The notes under the pieces were generated by a model that was not told the DNA's origin, made no database searches, and was given only the letters and a program-made list of their open reading frames with translations. The position numbers and the translations under genes were made by a program. A stretch of DNA of 64,000 bases, taken from Siphonodentalium dalli (lineage: Eukaryota; Mollusca; Scaphopoda; Gadilida; Siphonodentaliidae). Numbering within the stretch: the first letter of the stretch is position 1; every line of letters starts with the position of its first letter. The stretch is from assembly GCA_032622095.1 (NCBI GenBank), contig CP136062.1:154252875-154316874 (forward strand). The letters run 5' to 3'. Shown here in pieces: positions 1-12,901 of this stretch.

Positions 1-371
1 AAAGAATAATGTCACGAATATCGTTGACTGATACAAACTTGAAGATGTTGTCTCCTATATTGCGATGACTAAAATGAATTATGAATATATCTCCTGTAAT
101 CAGTTTTCCAACAATAGTTGAGTTTGACAATGCGTTATGCGATAACCAATAAAATCGCGCATAGTCTGCGCCACTCCCCAGTGAAATGGAGGGAATCCCT
201 TCAATACAGAAACTAATTTTAATAACGAGATCTAGCGACGCACATCCGTTAGGGAATGAGATCAAATATATTGCAAGAATAAATCGTGCAATAATTCATC
301 GCATTTGACGGTCCCCCAACCTCCATAAAGAAATAAAACAATTAACGAATATACATATTCTATCATTCAAG
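1..371. other. AT-rich stretch, nothing recognised
   Basis: No open frame with protein-like composition, no RNA gene and no clear repeat boundary was seen before the hairpin repeat that starts near 396. Confidence 0.5.
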
Positions 372-395
372 TCTGAGTTTAGTGTGCCTGTAATT

Positions 396-752
396 TGCAG
401 AATGAGGTCCCCAGAGGGTGATTTTAGTGACGCTATCCCGCATAGAGAGCTAGCATAACCAAATTCACCCTCTGGGGACCTCATTCTGCACAGCCTCATC
501 TGCAATGGGAGAAATAGACTCAGATTGAAGTTCACAAATGGTGAATATTGTGATGTACATCTATTGGGAACCTCGATTGTGCAATCTGTCGTCTTCCAAT
601 TTGAGGATATAGAGAAACTAAACTAAAAAGAAATAGAAACTATGCGAAGACGTTTCTATAGAAATTTTATAATAAAGAATCTTTCCAGAGAAGATGAGGC
701 CAAAGCAGAATGAGGTCCGCAGATGGTGAATTTAGTGATGCTAGCCCGCTAT
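396..752. repeat. Hairpin repeat family A, copy 1
   Basis: Positions 396-421 and 465-490 are inverted copies built on GAATGAGGTCCCCAGAGGGT, so the first 95 bp can fold into a hairpin. A spacer module of about 200 bp follows (containing AGTTCACAAATGGTGAATAT and the reversed CTCCCAT site), then half of a second hairpin at 707-752. The same arrangement recurs at 20828-21225 and 35550-37108, and a fragment lies at 40300-40360. No coding capacity is seen; it is best read as a MITE-like non-autonomous element. The superfamily is not determined. Confidence 0.75.
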
Positions 753-775
753 GCCCGAAGTGTCACTGAGCGATA

Positions 776-2261
776 TGGTCCAGGCGATTGATGTCAGAAT
801 TGCACAAATTATGATAAAAGCATGAAACTTGGCACATATATTTCTTGGACCATACTGATCATTCTCAGACACAGACCCCATCAAGATCTCCTTAGCAACG
901 GTTGCTAGGCAACTACCCGAAATTATAAAATGTCTCTATAGGTATGGTTAAAATTGTAAACATAACTATGTTTAATTGTCAATATAACTATGTAGATACT
1001 CGTTATTAGACATACACACCACTCCATGTATACATATTCACCTCACACATGACCACTCCTTATATGCATCTCAATATGGACCCCACCCATTACCATATAT
1101 AGCCACCCATTGTATCACTATTCACCACACAGTCACTCCCTGGCTGCATTTTGACATACACCATGTATTAAGTCAAACTCATATTTTGAGGGACCGGAAG
1201 GGGCGGGGACCACATACATGACATATTTCATTGCTCCAATATGGTCAGTTAACATGAACAATACAAAATGAAGTCACAATTATCAACCGGTTCCATACAG
1301 CAGAAACTGATCTTAAAGATATTACTGGAAAAAACGTCAAATTGTCAACTTCCGGCTGCCATTTTGCAAGGGGAGTTCCAATTTCGCCCTAAACAATCAG
1401 GGAGCCGAAATGATGAAACGTAATTTTCGTTAAACATCGCGGGTAGAGCTTGACGACCACACTTATTACATTTAGATTGTAATAAGGAATCAACTCAGTT
1501 ATGTCGTCAATTCTGAAAAAAAAATTGTTTTCCTGTGTTTTGAACACGTTATAATGCATGCGTGAAATTAGCCGGGAAAAGCGATAAGATGGTAACGAGC
1601 AAGGCGCTCCATGCAGTTAGCGTTTCGCGTATTATGACGTCATCTGACATCGGGGGGGGGGGGGGAACCAAAAGTGCCAATATAATTATCATGCATCAGA
1701 AGTTTTATAAAAAATATTGCTTCAATGCAATAACCTACAAAATGATGGTAACATGGTGCGCTTAATAGCCGAATATTGAAGACAGATGAGAAACAGTCAG
1801 TCATATGCTGTAGTTTTGAGCAAATTTGCCTACCAAAGAAAACAAATTTTCGATCTTTTTTGGTGGGAAAGCTGACAACGTGGCATTATTTGAGGATTAA
1901 GGAGACCTACAAAGAGGATATTACGTCTTATACCTGTACATGTACCTGATTTCAAATCTTATATATATTTGCGAATGTCTATATGTCCGCTATATATGCT
2001 AACGGTGTCGACCTGTAGGGACACTAAGGGGGTCTATATAACAAGGGTACCATTTTATGAGGAAGATAATGGTGCAGTGTAAATTCTTCTTTAATGACGC
2101 TGCCACAGTAAGGGATGGAAAAGGGGAGAGAGATATTTTTGTCCATGGAAAGGGGAAACCCATGTTTACATATTGGTGCCGACCAAGTCAGGGATGGAGT
2201 TGGGAGAGGGGCGGCAACGTTATTAAGAAGGCGACCTATTCGTGAATTTTCAAAAATTCAC
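776..2261. other. Intergenic, no gene recognised
   Basis: Contains a G homopolymer near 1652-1665 and a short block around 2050-2240 that resembles degenerate sequence at 3090-3600 and 33370-33630 (phrases such as CTCCATGAT, GAATCTAA and GAGTCAGG). The small open frames here have no recognisable motif. Confidence 0.5.
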
Positions 2262-3083
2262 AATTTCTAACTATCAATTTGAAGCAAAAATCATTATCTT
2301 CACAACCAAGGTATGCTATTCGTATTATAACAACACAATATGTACCCTCACCAAATGAGAGATATGTTTGAGTTATGTAAAAAAAAAGTGGTTTAAAAAA
2401 ACTAATCTGTCATGTAGGTCACTAGAGATATTGACAAGTATTTGCCAAAAAACACTGCATTATCTAACTTATTATCCCAACTAGGGTCTACACGCAGTCT
2501 ACACTCTGAAATTATGAATGTCTGCGAGAAAATAAATAGGACATTTTTCATTGCAAATTTTCGTTGTGTGGTGGCTATTTACAGAACTATTGTTCTGTCG
2601 TGTGAAGGACCAAAACAACATAAAACAACAAATATTATTCAACCACATTTGCAATTATCTGATAGACATAAACACTCAAAACTGATTCATCTTTTTAGAC
2701 AGTGTCTTTCATGGTGACTTTTCCTCCACAAAAATAGTTCTGCAAATGGCTACCAAACACTACAGCAAAAATAATGACTTTCTGTTTTATTTTCTTGCAG
2801 GCAGTCATAATTTCAGTCCGAGTGTAGACCCTTGTTGGTAAAATAAGATAGATAATGCCGTGTATTTTGCAAATACTTCCTGTCAAACTCTCTAGTGACC
2901 TACATGAAAAAACATTTGTTTTTCTTAAACCACCTGTTTTACATAAGTCAAACATATCACTCATAGTGTGAGGATAAACATGTGTTGTTATAAGACTTTT
3001 TTCCTACAAATTGATAGTTAGATCGGTTTTCAAGGAAAATTATTTTTTCCTTCAAATTGATAGTTAGAAATTGAGATTTTTTG
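2262..3083. repeat. 0.8 kb diverged palindrome (fold-back element)
   Basis: Left arm about 2262-2615 and right arm about 2715-3083 are inverted copies of each other with roughly a quarter of sites changed. Landmarks are CAATTTCTAACTATCAATTT at 2262 against its complement near 3055, and CATGTAGGTCACTAGAGA at 2413 against TCTCTAGTGACCTACATG at 2890. The loop is about 100 bp. Frames on both strands come from the same repeat and show no domain. It is an old fold-back or MITE-like element. Confidence 0.75.
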
Positions 3084-4175
3084 TCGCCGTTTTCTACTAA
3101 ACTTATATATAGTCCTCCATGATTATAGGGAATCTAAGTGTGTCGTATAAATGGCAGGCGCATATTTTCACCAATGGCCCTTTGTGCGCGTAAGCACACA
3201 TTTTGATTGTTTAATCATTTTGACTTTTAAAAAAATTGGGAATTTGTTGAACTCCTTGATAAATTTAATATAACGTTTTTTTTAAAAATCAAACTTTTGA
3301 AAAACTAACTCGGTTATAACATCCGCCAAGGCAACCGGAGTCACCACACCACATTTTGTTGCAATTGGTCCAGTGGTCTGGGAGAAAATTGACTGACAGA
3401 CAGACATACCGATAGACAGATGCTACCCTTTAAACAAATATAGATTTTTCCGCGATATAAGAGACCCAATAGTTTAGTTTATGTGTTTCGAAGAGGGACC
3501 ACTCGAGTCAGGAATGGGGATCAGAGGTGGGAACATCACAATTGATAAACATTCTTTTCGCTGTTTTCCTACCAACGTATATATGTGTCGCCATCATACT
3601 ATGAATTAACGATGTGCCGGAACACGACATGGGAATGGTTGTTTGACGACACGACGAATTGTTCAAGATTCTATTCACAATCTTATATACACCTGTGCAT
3701 TCTGGATAACTGAATAATTTAACTGTGTACCAAGTTCACATTTGTTGCATCAACCGTCGTTACATAAGATAAAGAGACCATTGGTATTTTGTGCAGTTCT
3801 TTGTGTGATACCATTAGCCTCCTACAACTAACCGTATATCACTGTTCTGAAGGAAAAGCGCTGAATTTTTCATTACTATTGGCAATAGGTGGTGAACTGC
3901 GACGTAATAAATTGATCGCGTCCGATAAATACTACAGCCCTGTATTTTTGGACAAAAATTTATATTTACACGATGAATGGTACAGAATAATGGAGAGTTT
4001 TGTCTAACACCTTGCACATGTGGTGTCTGATAAACGATAACGTCACACCGTGCATCAACTTATTTAAATTATACGTTGAATTATGCGACTGTTCATCATA
4101 CCATTATTTTGATTACACATTTTATATATTTAACAATGTGGGGTGTGCTGTATATCTAGACTTATTGTCTATACA
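3084..4175. other. Diverged repeat remnants, no gene
   Basis: Includes a GACAGACAGACATACCGATA stretch near 3393, of the kind often seen at the ends of dispersed invertebrate repeats, and two weak copies of a block also present at 33370-33630. No coding region is supported. Confidence 0.5.
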
Positions 4176-4486
4176 TATACACGGTTAGAAAATACTGTCG
4201 GTTTAACAGTGCCGACGGTCCCATAATGTTTCATCGGTTATACGGTGAACCACCGTTGTTTTATGTGATTCAAAGTTCATGCCATCAAAATTCAATAGTA
4301 TATTTATCGGTGACCAAACTATATACGACAGTGACTCCATACAGTGTGGCCGAATCTGACTCTGCTGATATTTAATATGTATTATTAATTGCTGAATTGT
4401 ATTCAGTACAGTGGTCCGGTATTCATTATGTGCAATGCGGATCCGTCTTATCTTGCGTCCGTAATTAAATTACGTCCCGGTGTACC

Positions 4487-5048
4487 ACGTTATGTCCCCC
4501 CCTGGATAAGTCACCCCGCGGGGGAACTTATCATAGGATAAGTTCCCCCCACCCTGGATAAGTTCCCCCCAATAATATTTTGTTTTTCATTGAATATGTC
4601 ATAATTGGTAAAGAAATGGCGAGAAAAAGGATTTTCAGAATGTTTTCCTTTCCTTTTTTTAAGTCACCCCAACCCACAAATACCCCCCACCATTATACTA
4701 TGATCCTGTAGAGCATTGTTAGATTTGGGCTCAGTTGTCAGTGTCAATTTTTATACTGCAGATCTTGGTCAGCAAGATAGAGATACATTTTAATATCTCA
4801 CATCATGCTACATTGAGGCCGAGGGGACATTTCTTAGCACAGGTCATATTAATATGATAGTGGTGATATTAGAGATGGGGGGATATCAAGGGGTGACTAA
4901 AAAAAATAAATTCGTACAAATGTTTTTCTCGCCATTTCGTTGGCAAATAATGATATACTTTGCGGGGAAACAAATTATTGGTGGGGGGGGGGTAACTTGT
5001 CCAGGGTGGGGGGACATATCCAGGGAGGGACCGTATTGTAACAGAACG
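4487..5048. repeat. Nested inverted-repeat element rich in CCCCCC/GGGGGG
   Basis: Arms at about 4487-4700 and 4875-5048 pair in inverted orientation. Shared landmarks are CCTGGATAAGTCACCCC against its complement, and AAATGGCGAGAAAAA near 4614 against TTTTTCTCGCCATTT near 4922. It has a spacer of about 170 bp and no coding potential. It is nested in the 4180-7936 element. Confidence 0.7.
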
Positions 5049-6585
5049 ATGTGCGCCCCTGCCTGATCACGCCCCTGTTAACTATTGCATCAGTTCCAAC
5101 TATTACGATTCATGAATAACAGGCGTGGGATTGCTAGTCGGACAGCCGTACTTAGCATGATGATGAGATCACGCGATGCTGATTCTAGTTAGTTCTCAGG
5201 AAAGTTCCCAGTCGAACCAGTGCAGAGGTCTAAAAGTTATTAGTTGTTTTGGTACACTGCACTGGTCATGATATACGAAAGCTATACTAAAGATAACTTT
5301 AGTGACGAGCCGTTGACAACTAGTTGTCAATCCTGGCCAGTAACATCGTCACATGATTTTGAAAAGTAGGTTACCACTTTTACATATAAGCACTGATATT
5401 TTATCCATCAGTGTTCAGTTGACTGAGTCCTCCTATGAGTACCGCCCTGTGAATGACTTACGGATCCAGAAGAGCCTGAGAATGCTAGCATCAGCTGACC
5501 TATCTTGAGAAGCGAAGTTATGCTCTAGAAATAAACAGATATATACGGTTCCATGAGTTGTCGTCACCCCAAAAACGTACACAACGTGAAGTCCGGTCGG
5601 AATTTCGTATCTCCAACGTACGGGGTTCTGCCACAGTATCCTGTTACACCGGTGTCTTTATCATTCACGAAAATTCTTTTGTCGGTTTGCCTATTTCATC
5701 GCGGGCTCTCTACAAACTATTGTTTTTGGGAAAATGCGACCTGTACAATTGTGAATGTCCAAAAGCCGGCTTAGTCATTGTTATTTTCCACGAAATTGTG
5801 ACAACTGGGTTGTCTTTCAGCTGCCTCTTCGAGCTGTCGGCTATGGCTTGTCTTCATTCGTATCAGTGCTCATGTTGAAATTGACAGTTCTGTGACCATC
5901 AAAACACTGACATATTTACTGACACCAGATGATACAGGTACAATTAACAAGAGCTTCGAAGTCAACCAATGGTGTCAATAATATCAACAACAACAGCCGC
6001 TGTTAGAACGTTGACAGTGTTGATTTTTAACTTGAACTCTTCAATCCAGTCGACAGTTGATTGTTTCAAAGCACATACGTGTACATTTACACGAGAGGAT
6101 ATACTGTACGCACCAGAGTTATTAACCAGAGCTTCAATGTCAACAACAACAAGAACATCGTAAACAATGAACTGACGCCGCGCAGTGACGGATGATCACA
6201 TATCTACAATTCCAATTAACAAGTACAACTTAACAATTACACACACGGACCAATTCATCCCGTGTTCATCAATTTCCATTGAAACGTGTGGATATGAGAC
6301 ACTGTCGTCATTCGCCTTGTTATCGCCAAGTTATTACGACAATTTACTGACCGGGAGTGCACTATTGGTTGGATGTTCTTATCAAGCTATCTTTGGCTGA
6401 CTCACTGATATGGATACTAAGTGCCGTGACACCATGCAGTATACAGTTTTATGGATCATTCTGTCACATTTCATCGAAAAATGTGCGAATATGGGAGAAG
6501 ATTGTCGCCATGTCATCGCGCACAGTTATTACGGGATCTGCTGTTGCCTTGACGGTTTCAATCCCAACTAGCTGTTATTGATATA

Positions 6586-7082
6586 CAGTACCAGTCAAAA
6601 GAAGTGGTATATTAAGCGCACTATATACGCGCCCAATATCGCAATAATATTGCAATTGGAAATGCTTATAAGCGCGCCGTTTGCGATAGTATTGCATTAT
6701 TTTGCGCTTACTATATATCGCAATATTTCGCGCTTAACATTCCGATATCTCGCGCTTAAAGTTGTGACATTTAAATAAAATTATTGCTTCTATATTGTTT
6801 ATTGCATAAATAGAGACAATGTTTTAGATTTGTATATAATTATAGTTGTAAATGCTATATGTACACTATATGTACACTATATGCACAGTATTTATCTAAT
6901 ATAAATATAACACTATCGGGTCTGTATAGAATTTAGCGCGCTTAATATCGCAATATCTTGCGTTCAATATCGTAATATTAAGCGCGACATATTTTTAGTA
7001 TTGTGCTATAATCGCGAAATTAAGCGCCTCAATATCGCAATAAAGGCACGCCTCAATATACCACTTCTTCTGACTGGTACTG
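6586..7082. mobile_element. Tc1/mariner-type MITE, 497 bp
   Basis: The left terminus CAGTACCAGTCAAAAGAAGT at 6586 matches the right terminus in inverse orientation, with one change over about 28 bp. The CAGTACCAGTCAAAAG start is typical of Tc1-like elements. TA precedes the left end; the right flank is CA, so the expected TA duplication would be mutated on that side. The interior has no transposase and is packed with permutations of GCGCTTAATATCGCAATAT, themselves in inverted pairs. Confidence 0.75.
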
Positions 7083-7255
7083 CAATGTCGTGATGTACGG
7101 ACTCACCTGTTAAAACAACAATGTTTGCAAGTAACTGGATAATTTCACGCCTTACATGTTACCATAAAGTATGCCATTAAGATGTTTTACTTTTACATGT
7201 ACATAAATTTGAGTTATAACTGTGATACGCGTAGCTTTGTTCTTCTGTGTATTAA

Positions 7256-7632
7256 AATGGCATGCCGATTCATGTTTTAGAATGGTCGTAATTAGTGTTA
7301 CTCGTAACTGAATAATTATGTGTTGGCTTATCAGCTATTACTAGTATAGATTTTTTTTATTTACAGCCATATTTATACAGTAGTCAGTGAAATATGATCA
7401 CATTACGCGTGCGCAGCCTTTTTCCGGATTAAATTCCACGAGGCAGATAACAAGTGTGATCCTGCAAACTACAAAGTTTCATAAGTATGGTCTATCACTT
7501 TATGAATTGAGGATTTGTGTTTCATCAAAACTATGATCATAATTCGTAATAGAAGAACAAAGATGTATTTTTCAGTTACGAATAATACTAGTTTCGACCA
7601 TTCTAAAACATATGAATCGTAATGCCTACCGA
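7256..7632. repeat. Nested inverted repeat, about 375 bp
   Basis: GATTCATGTTTTAGAATGGT at 7268 is repeated in inverse as ACCATTCTAAAACATATGAA near 7597, and the pairing continues through a GTTACTCGTAACTGAA-type segment. It is MITE-like, has no coding capacity, and lies inside the CACTG-ended element. Confidence 0.65.
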
Positions 7633-7936
7633 TAAATCATATTGTTACAATGGGAACTTGGCTAATTCTACGGTAAATTAGCAAATTAAGAGCAAAAAAT
7701 CGGTGTTGACCCGTGAAAAATAACATTGACTTTATTAATTACTGTCTTGAAATTAATTAAACGGTGTTGAACCGTAAACAACGGTCTGACAGTTACTGGT
7801 TACAGTCTGCCAGTAACTTAAACGGTTTTGTATCGTGTAACATGCTATAACCTGACCGTACGTTTAACGGTCCAATGTTTGCAGCGATGTTGCGAGGTAT
7901 GACACCGTTAACGCGACGGGTATTTTTCTAACAGTG

Positions 7937-9928
7937 TATAGCAGGACGGTCCTCGTATAGTTGGGCATATGCGTACTGCAAACTCTCACTAACATATTTA
8001 ACTGCAGATTCTGTATTCAGCATATGACATTAAATAACTGGCATAAAGTTATATGTACATAATCATGATAATTATATACAATATTTTCAGCAAAGTCCCT
8101 CATACTCAATAACTCATAGTCGGCCTATCATACGAGCCCCAGTTCTAACTTTCATCCTAACTCGCTAAATCAAATTCTACCATATCCTTATTAATCCCTA
8201 TAACTGATACTACTGCTCCCTGCACTTACCATGGTGGAATGTAAAGATATTTAGATCAACAATTATATATGGTAAGGATAATTTAGATAGGTCTGATCAT
8301 TTTGATAGATAATATTGATAATGAGACACTGGCGACATCATCCCTTTTATATAAGAGGCGCGGGCCGGACTTGACGCTAATTGACCAATGAAAAGGCCAG
8401 AAAATGCCAAGTCCAAAATTTAGAGAAAATGACAACTTTAAAAGGATTTGAAAGTTTTAGAATATATAGGATAACTTTAATAATATAATAAGCTCAGCCT
8501 AATTAAAGGGAGCGTTTTCGATGTGAGGATATAAGCTTTAAAATGATATATGTGAAGACGAAATTGGTCTTCGCATGAAAAATCGCTCCTTTAGTCGATC
8601 GGATATAGCAGGAATTTGCATATGGAAAAGTAAGTTGAATATTTGCAAGTATTTAGTTTGCACCCAAAGTGTGCAAAATGAGAGTTGTGCGGTGAAATCC
8701 AACGGGAGCGTTCTTTTGAACAATTTATATTTTATGGCTAGATGTTAAAAGGTCAGCAGAAACTTAAGTAGCCAAAAATCGCTCCCGAGGTATTTGCAAC
8801 ACACAACTTTCGATAATTGATGATTTACGGCGTATTACGTAGTAAACAAAAACCCTGCGCACCTGCGACGAAATAGTTCCCTGACAACAATTATATTAAA
8901 AATACAAATCAACACAAATGCAAATGCACAATTATCAATAATGATAAACACAATCTTATGAACTCACTAATATGATAAATGAAAAATGTTTATTGATATT
9001 TGTTAGGCGTCTGCTATTTTACCAAACGGAGTTCGTACGCCGCTGCAAAATAATAATCACGTGACCTTGCTTCCAAATTTGAGTGAAGAGAATTGACAAA
9101 ATGAATGTTAACAAAATGCGTAAAAATGTGATGTTGTCATGAGATGAGACCTTAGTGTTTAATTGAAGCGTGATATGAGGCATAAAATGGTAAGTTTGAG
9201 TATATGAACTTTTGTATTATTTCTGCAATATGGGAATGAAGTTTGAGAAAATGAAAGTTGTTACGAGCGAGCTGCGATGAGTGATTTCCGGTGACAACGA
9301 ATTATGAAAAGTACACAAATGCATTTTATGATATTTGAGAAGAACGACTGTATATGTGGCGAGGTATGATTTTAGAGAAGGATGGATTGAAGGTTACGGA
9401 ATATGTAATAAATGTAAATATATGATATTTGGTTGAGTTTGAATGAAACTACGGAAGACTGAAGTTTTACGGTTTCCTAACTTCGCGATATAACACTATT
9501 ACGCATATTTGAACGAATGCTATAACTAATAATCATTACAAGTGTACATGATATATAAGAACAATACTATAGAACTATTATTATTGGTCGCGCCCATTTC
9601 ATATCCCCCTGGAAGTTATGTTATGTCGGTACATTAGTTATATATTAGGTAAAAAGTTACCTCTGTTATATCCCTTTGGAGTGTGGTTCTGCCAAGAAAA
9701 CTACAATTCTAGGAGCATGATATGTCCCAGGTTGAGGTCATACAAATATAACGTAGATCACAAAAATCGGACCCCAAGCAATTGCAGCGCTATTTGTATT
9801 CATCGAATTCGGGAATCGGCAACGGAATATCGCGCGACTGTCCGGAAAAAAAACATTTTTTACGCGACCGTTACTTAAAGAAAATTAACCGACACAAACG
9901 ACGCTATTCCAAATTTATCGAAAAATAC
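7937..9928. other. Intergenic, no gene recognised
   Basis: A TATA-like string CTTTTATATAAGAGG lies near 8344, followed by CCAATGAAAAGG, but no credible reading frame follows, so I do not call a promoter. Repeated GGGAGCG/CGCTCCC words between 8505 and 8785 suggest an old inverted repeat. Otherwise unique-looking AT-rich sequence. Confidence 0.45.
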
Positions 9929-10248
9929 CATGTACCAGTCAAATCAGTTTGTCCCATGATTCCCAAATAAGAACCGATTGAAAATTATTCTGTCTCGGTC
10001 TGTCCCAGACCATTCTACTGAGCCAGGAAACATCATAGATAAATAACATGGTTAATATGTCAAGTTTATAAATTGGTTTGTCACACCCTGTACCAGTCAA
10101 ATCAGTTTGTCCCACGATTCCAAATATGAACCGATTTAAAATCATTCTGTCTCGGTCTGTTCCAGTCCTTTCTATTGGGCCAGGAAATATCATAGATAAA
10201 TCATATCTTTAATATCAAAAGTTTAGAAATTGGTTTCTCATATGTTTC
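9929..10248. repeat. Two tandem copies of a 160-bp unit
   Basis: Copy 1 (about 9929-10088) and copy 2 (about 10089-10248) both open with GTACCAGTCAAATCAGTTTG and share CATTCTGTCTCGGTCTGT and CATAGATAAAT. They are clearly diverged. No function is evident. Confidence 0.8.
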
Positions 10249-10514
10249 TGAAATGGAAACTCAGTGCACGAAAATATTCTCTTCGACTCATATTTATTAT
10301 TTTATATCAAGGCAACTATATAAAACGTAGGAAGAGATAGACCATCTTTAAGCGGAGTCTCCTCCAAATAACAAACAATGATTAAACTGATTACAATACA
10401 TTTATATTAAACAAATAATGTGGACAATAAATGTGATTATCATTATTATTTGGCATTAAATATCCAAGTCAAATTTGTTTTGGATATGTAAGTTCCTCAA
10501 TAGTTTATGATTGT

Positions 10515-12786
10515 CACAGGGGTCCGGGAACATAAAACACTATTTATATTTAAATAAAATATTTAAATTCAAAGCCACATGGCGGTTTGCACTACAAAAT
10601 ACACATAGTAATATTCGCTTTTGAACGGGCATTATCTCCCAGAAAGACGCATTGAAGCAGGGGGGGGGGGTCGGAAAAAAAAATTACAGGATACAAGGAC
10701 CTGGTGGGTGGGTGTCCCCGAGCCCGGAATGCATATTTTTTTCTGATGTCATGCATTTCTAAGACAAATTACAGCTTCAAAATGAATTGAAACAATCAGA
10801 TTCATATAGTAGTGCATGCTATAGCCTTATACAAGTGAGGGGAGTTCTATATTTAAATTTTTTGTCCACAATTTCTCCCTTTAACAGTTGAAACCATGGG
10901 GTGGGTCCGGTTTTGGTCGAGGAAAACAAATGCAATGAAAAATAATCCATTCTCATATTGTCTCATAGTTTATCATGGCTTTTTAAACTTATTATACACG
11001 CAGGTATCCTCTAACATAGAAATTCATATTGCTTAAAAGTTCTTGGTTCCCTCATTCCTTGAAATCCCACTGGAAACCCTAGTACTTTTAAATAAATACC
11101 GGTAATGTATGACCCATTAGATTGATTTGCTGTCAAAAAGCCGAAAAACGGTTGGCCTCATTTGTTTATATTAATTATATCAGTCAAGATATTGAATAAA
11201 CGATAAATACAGTGACCACGTGGTCGAAGTACATGGTCGATATCGATACTTGACTACAGTGACATAAGTCAGAGCATCTAATTTTCAAAAATTTCCGGGG
11301 GAGGCCTCCTCCCCTCCCATACTCTCCCCCTTAGACCTTCGGGTCTCCTGCTGGGATACTACTCGCCTCGACATTTTGTAGGAGAGCTACTCGCCACTCG
11401 CCTAGAATGATTTTAAGGGGAGCTCCTCATTGCTCACCAGTGATTTCCCACATGGAGAGAACTGGAACTGTTTTATTTAATCAAATTGATGGTGTTTTTA
11501 CTTTACACATGCACATATTTTAACCTATTGCTAATAAGGGACACATTTATCCTGTTAAAGTGGGTATTTTACCTTTATAACCAGGGGGGTCGCAAAAAAT
11601 TTTCAGGCACGTATGGCATTTTTTCCCTTTCGATCATTTTTTGTACCCACCCACCCCCACCGCCAATTTTTTTTCCGTTTTCGGCAGTTTTTTTCGACCA
11701 TTTTTTGACACCACCCCCCCCCCTTTTAACACTAAAACAGAGATTTGCGGGGGAAATTCACTGTAAACAGTTGTATATGAATTTCTGTGCATATTATTTA
11801 TCATGGATGTTAACATGGACATGTAAATAGGAATGAGTCATTTTGAGGTCATTCGGCCAAAAAAACATGGCTGCCAGCGGCCATCTTGGATTTCAAAATT
11901 TGCAACAAAATACAACACGATAACTGCCTGCAGTCAGTTTACAGTTAGAATTACATTATTTCTCTCATTCAAAGTGGTTTTGAAGCCCAACTCATTGCCA
12001 AAACACTAAAAAACAAGCAAGAATTTTTTTTTTTAGTTGCGGAAAAAATTGCTTGTTGGTGGCTTTGACCACCCACCCACCCCGGCATACGTGCCGGAAA
12101 AAATTCACCCCCCCTGCCCCCCCCCCTGTTATAACCATCAATATTTGAGTTTTTAAATGTTTTGTCACTGGTTTTGTTGGCATATTTTCAGCCATGTGCT
12201 TTGTTTGTTTATTTTTTGTGGGTGTACTTGTTCAGCGTTCTCTCATTTCCGGTGCAGACACAATGAGATACCCTTACCCTGCCAACAACACATTATTTAG
12301 TAGAATTCACAAGATTTTCATAAATTTTGGGGGTGGGTGTCCCAGACCTGGGTGGAAAAAACTTACGCTCCCGGGGTGGTGGGTCCCCAAAACTGAAAAA
12401 CACAAAATTTCCACCTTGTATCCGTAATTTTTTTCCTGACATCCCCCTGATTGAAGTCATATAAATACTTTGAACACGGTGTGTTTGTGTCCCAAACAAA
12501 CAACAGCCATGTGCACGACATGGACAAGAAAAGAGCGTTCCGTGTTATTCTATCCTTGATATGGTAGAAATAAAGAACGTTTATTTCACTTATGCGCGAA
12601 AATTGAAAACAGCTGGAAAATGGCTGTAACTGTGGCAAGTATTTTTTCAGAGCATATGGAACCGGAATGTCAATATTTCGTGTATTTATCAGCCTATATT
12701 ATACCTCTTCCAAATTATGTTTAGACAAAATTTGGAAGTTCGAATGGGCCATGTCCGTTTAAAAGAAATGTTCCTGGACCCCTGTG
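10515..12786. mobile_element. hAT-like non-autonomous transposon with 8-bp target duplication
   Basis: The left end CACAGGGGTCCGGGAACAT at 10515 is matched in inverse at the right end, with one mismatch in the first 19 bases. ATGATTGT lies directly outside both ends (10507-10514 and 12787-12794). A perfect 8-bp duplication with CAGGG-type ends is the usual hAT signature. No transposase is recognisable. The interior has long G or C runs near both ends and CACCCACCC-type tracts at 11645-11725 and 12068-12125. Its right part contains a block inverted relative to dispersed copies at 18990-19230 and 37130-37400. The paralogous site at 41305-41360 keeps a left-end-like remnant only. Confidence 0.75.
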
Positions 12787-12901
12787 ATGATTGTGTGTTG
12801 TTTTACTGAGACTGCCAGGGGTCGGTGACATTGACATTGACATTGTGATGACATTGGTCCTATCGGCAGCAAATAGAACTTATATATATTTCTTTCTACA
12901 G

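Larger units (their letters stand above)
4180..7936. mobile_element. CACTG-ended DNA transposon remnant with nested insertions
   Basis: The left end starts CACGGTTAGAAAATACTGTC at 4180. The right end read on the minus strand starts CACTGTTAGAAAAATACCCG at 7936. Both ends are followed by many ACGGT/ACCGT motifs (4195-4260 and 7690-7925), like the subterminal repeats of CACTA-type transposons. TATA lies directly outside each end (4176-4179 and 7937-7940), which fits a 2-4 bp target duplication, although TATA is low complexity. Assignment to the CACTA/CMC group is inference. No transposase was recognised; the interior is partly filled by three separate inverted-repeat elements. Confidence 0.55.

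Noticed and set aside
2442-2964. 91- and 89-codon frames on opposite strands
   Set aside because: Both fall in the arms of the same diverged inverted repeat and are mirror by-products.
5553-5878. Overlapping 73- and 106-codon frames with a possible upstream TATA (near 5384)
   Set aside because: The longer frame has no ATG, the shorter no domain, and the region is inside a transposon remnant. A promoter plus short gene is not supportable.
10660-12125. G/C homopolymer-bounded segments as separate transposon ends
   Set aside because: They lie inside the 10515-12786 element and lack matching flanks of their own.
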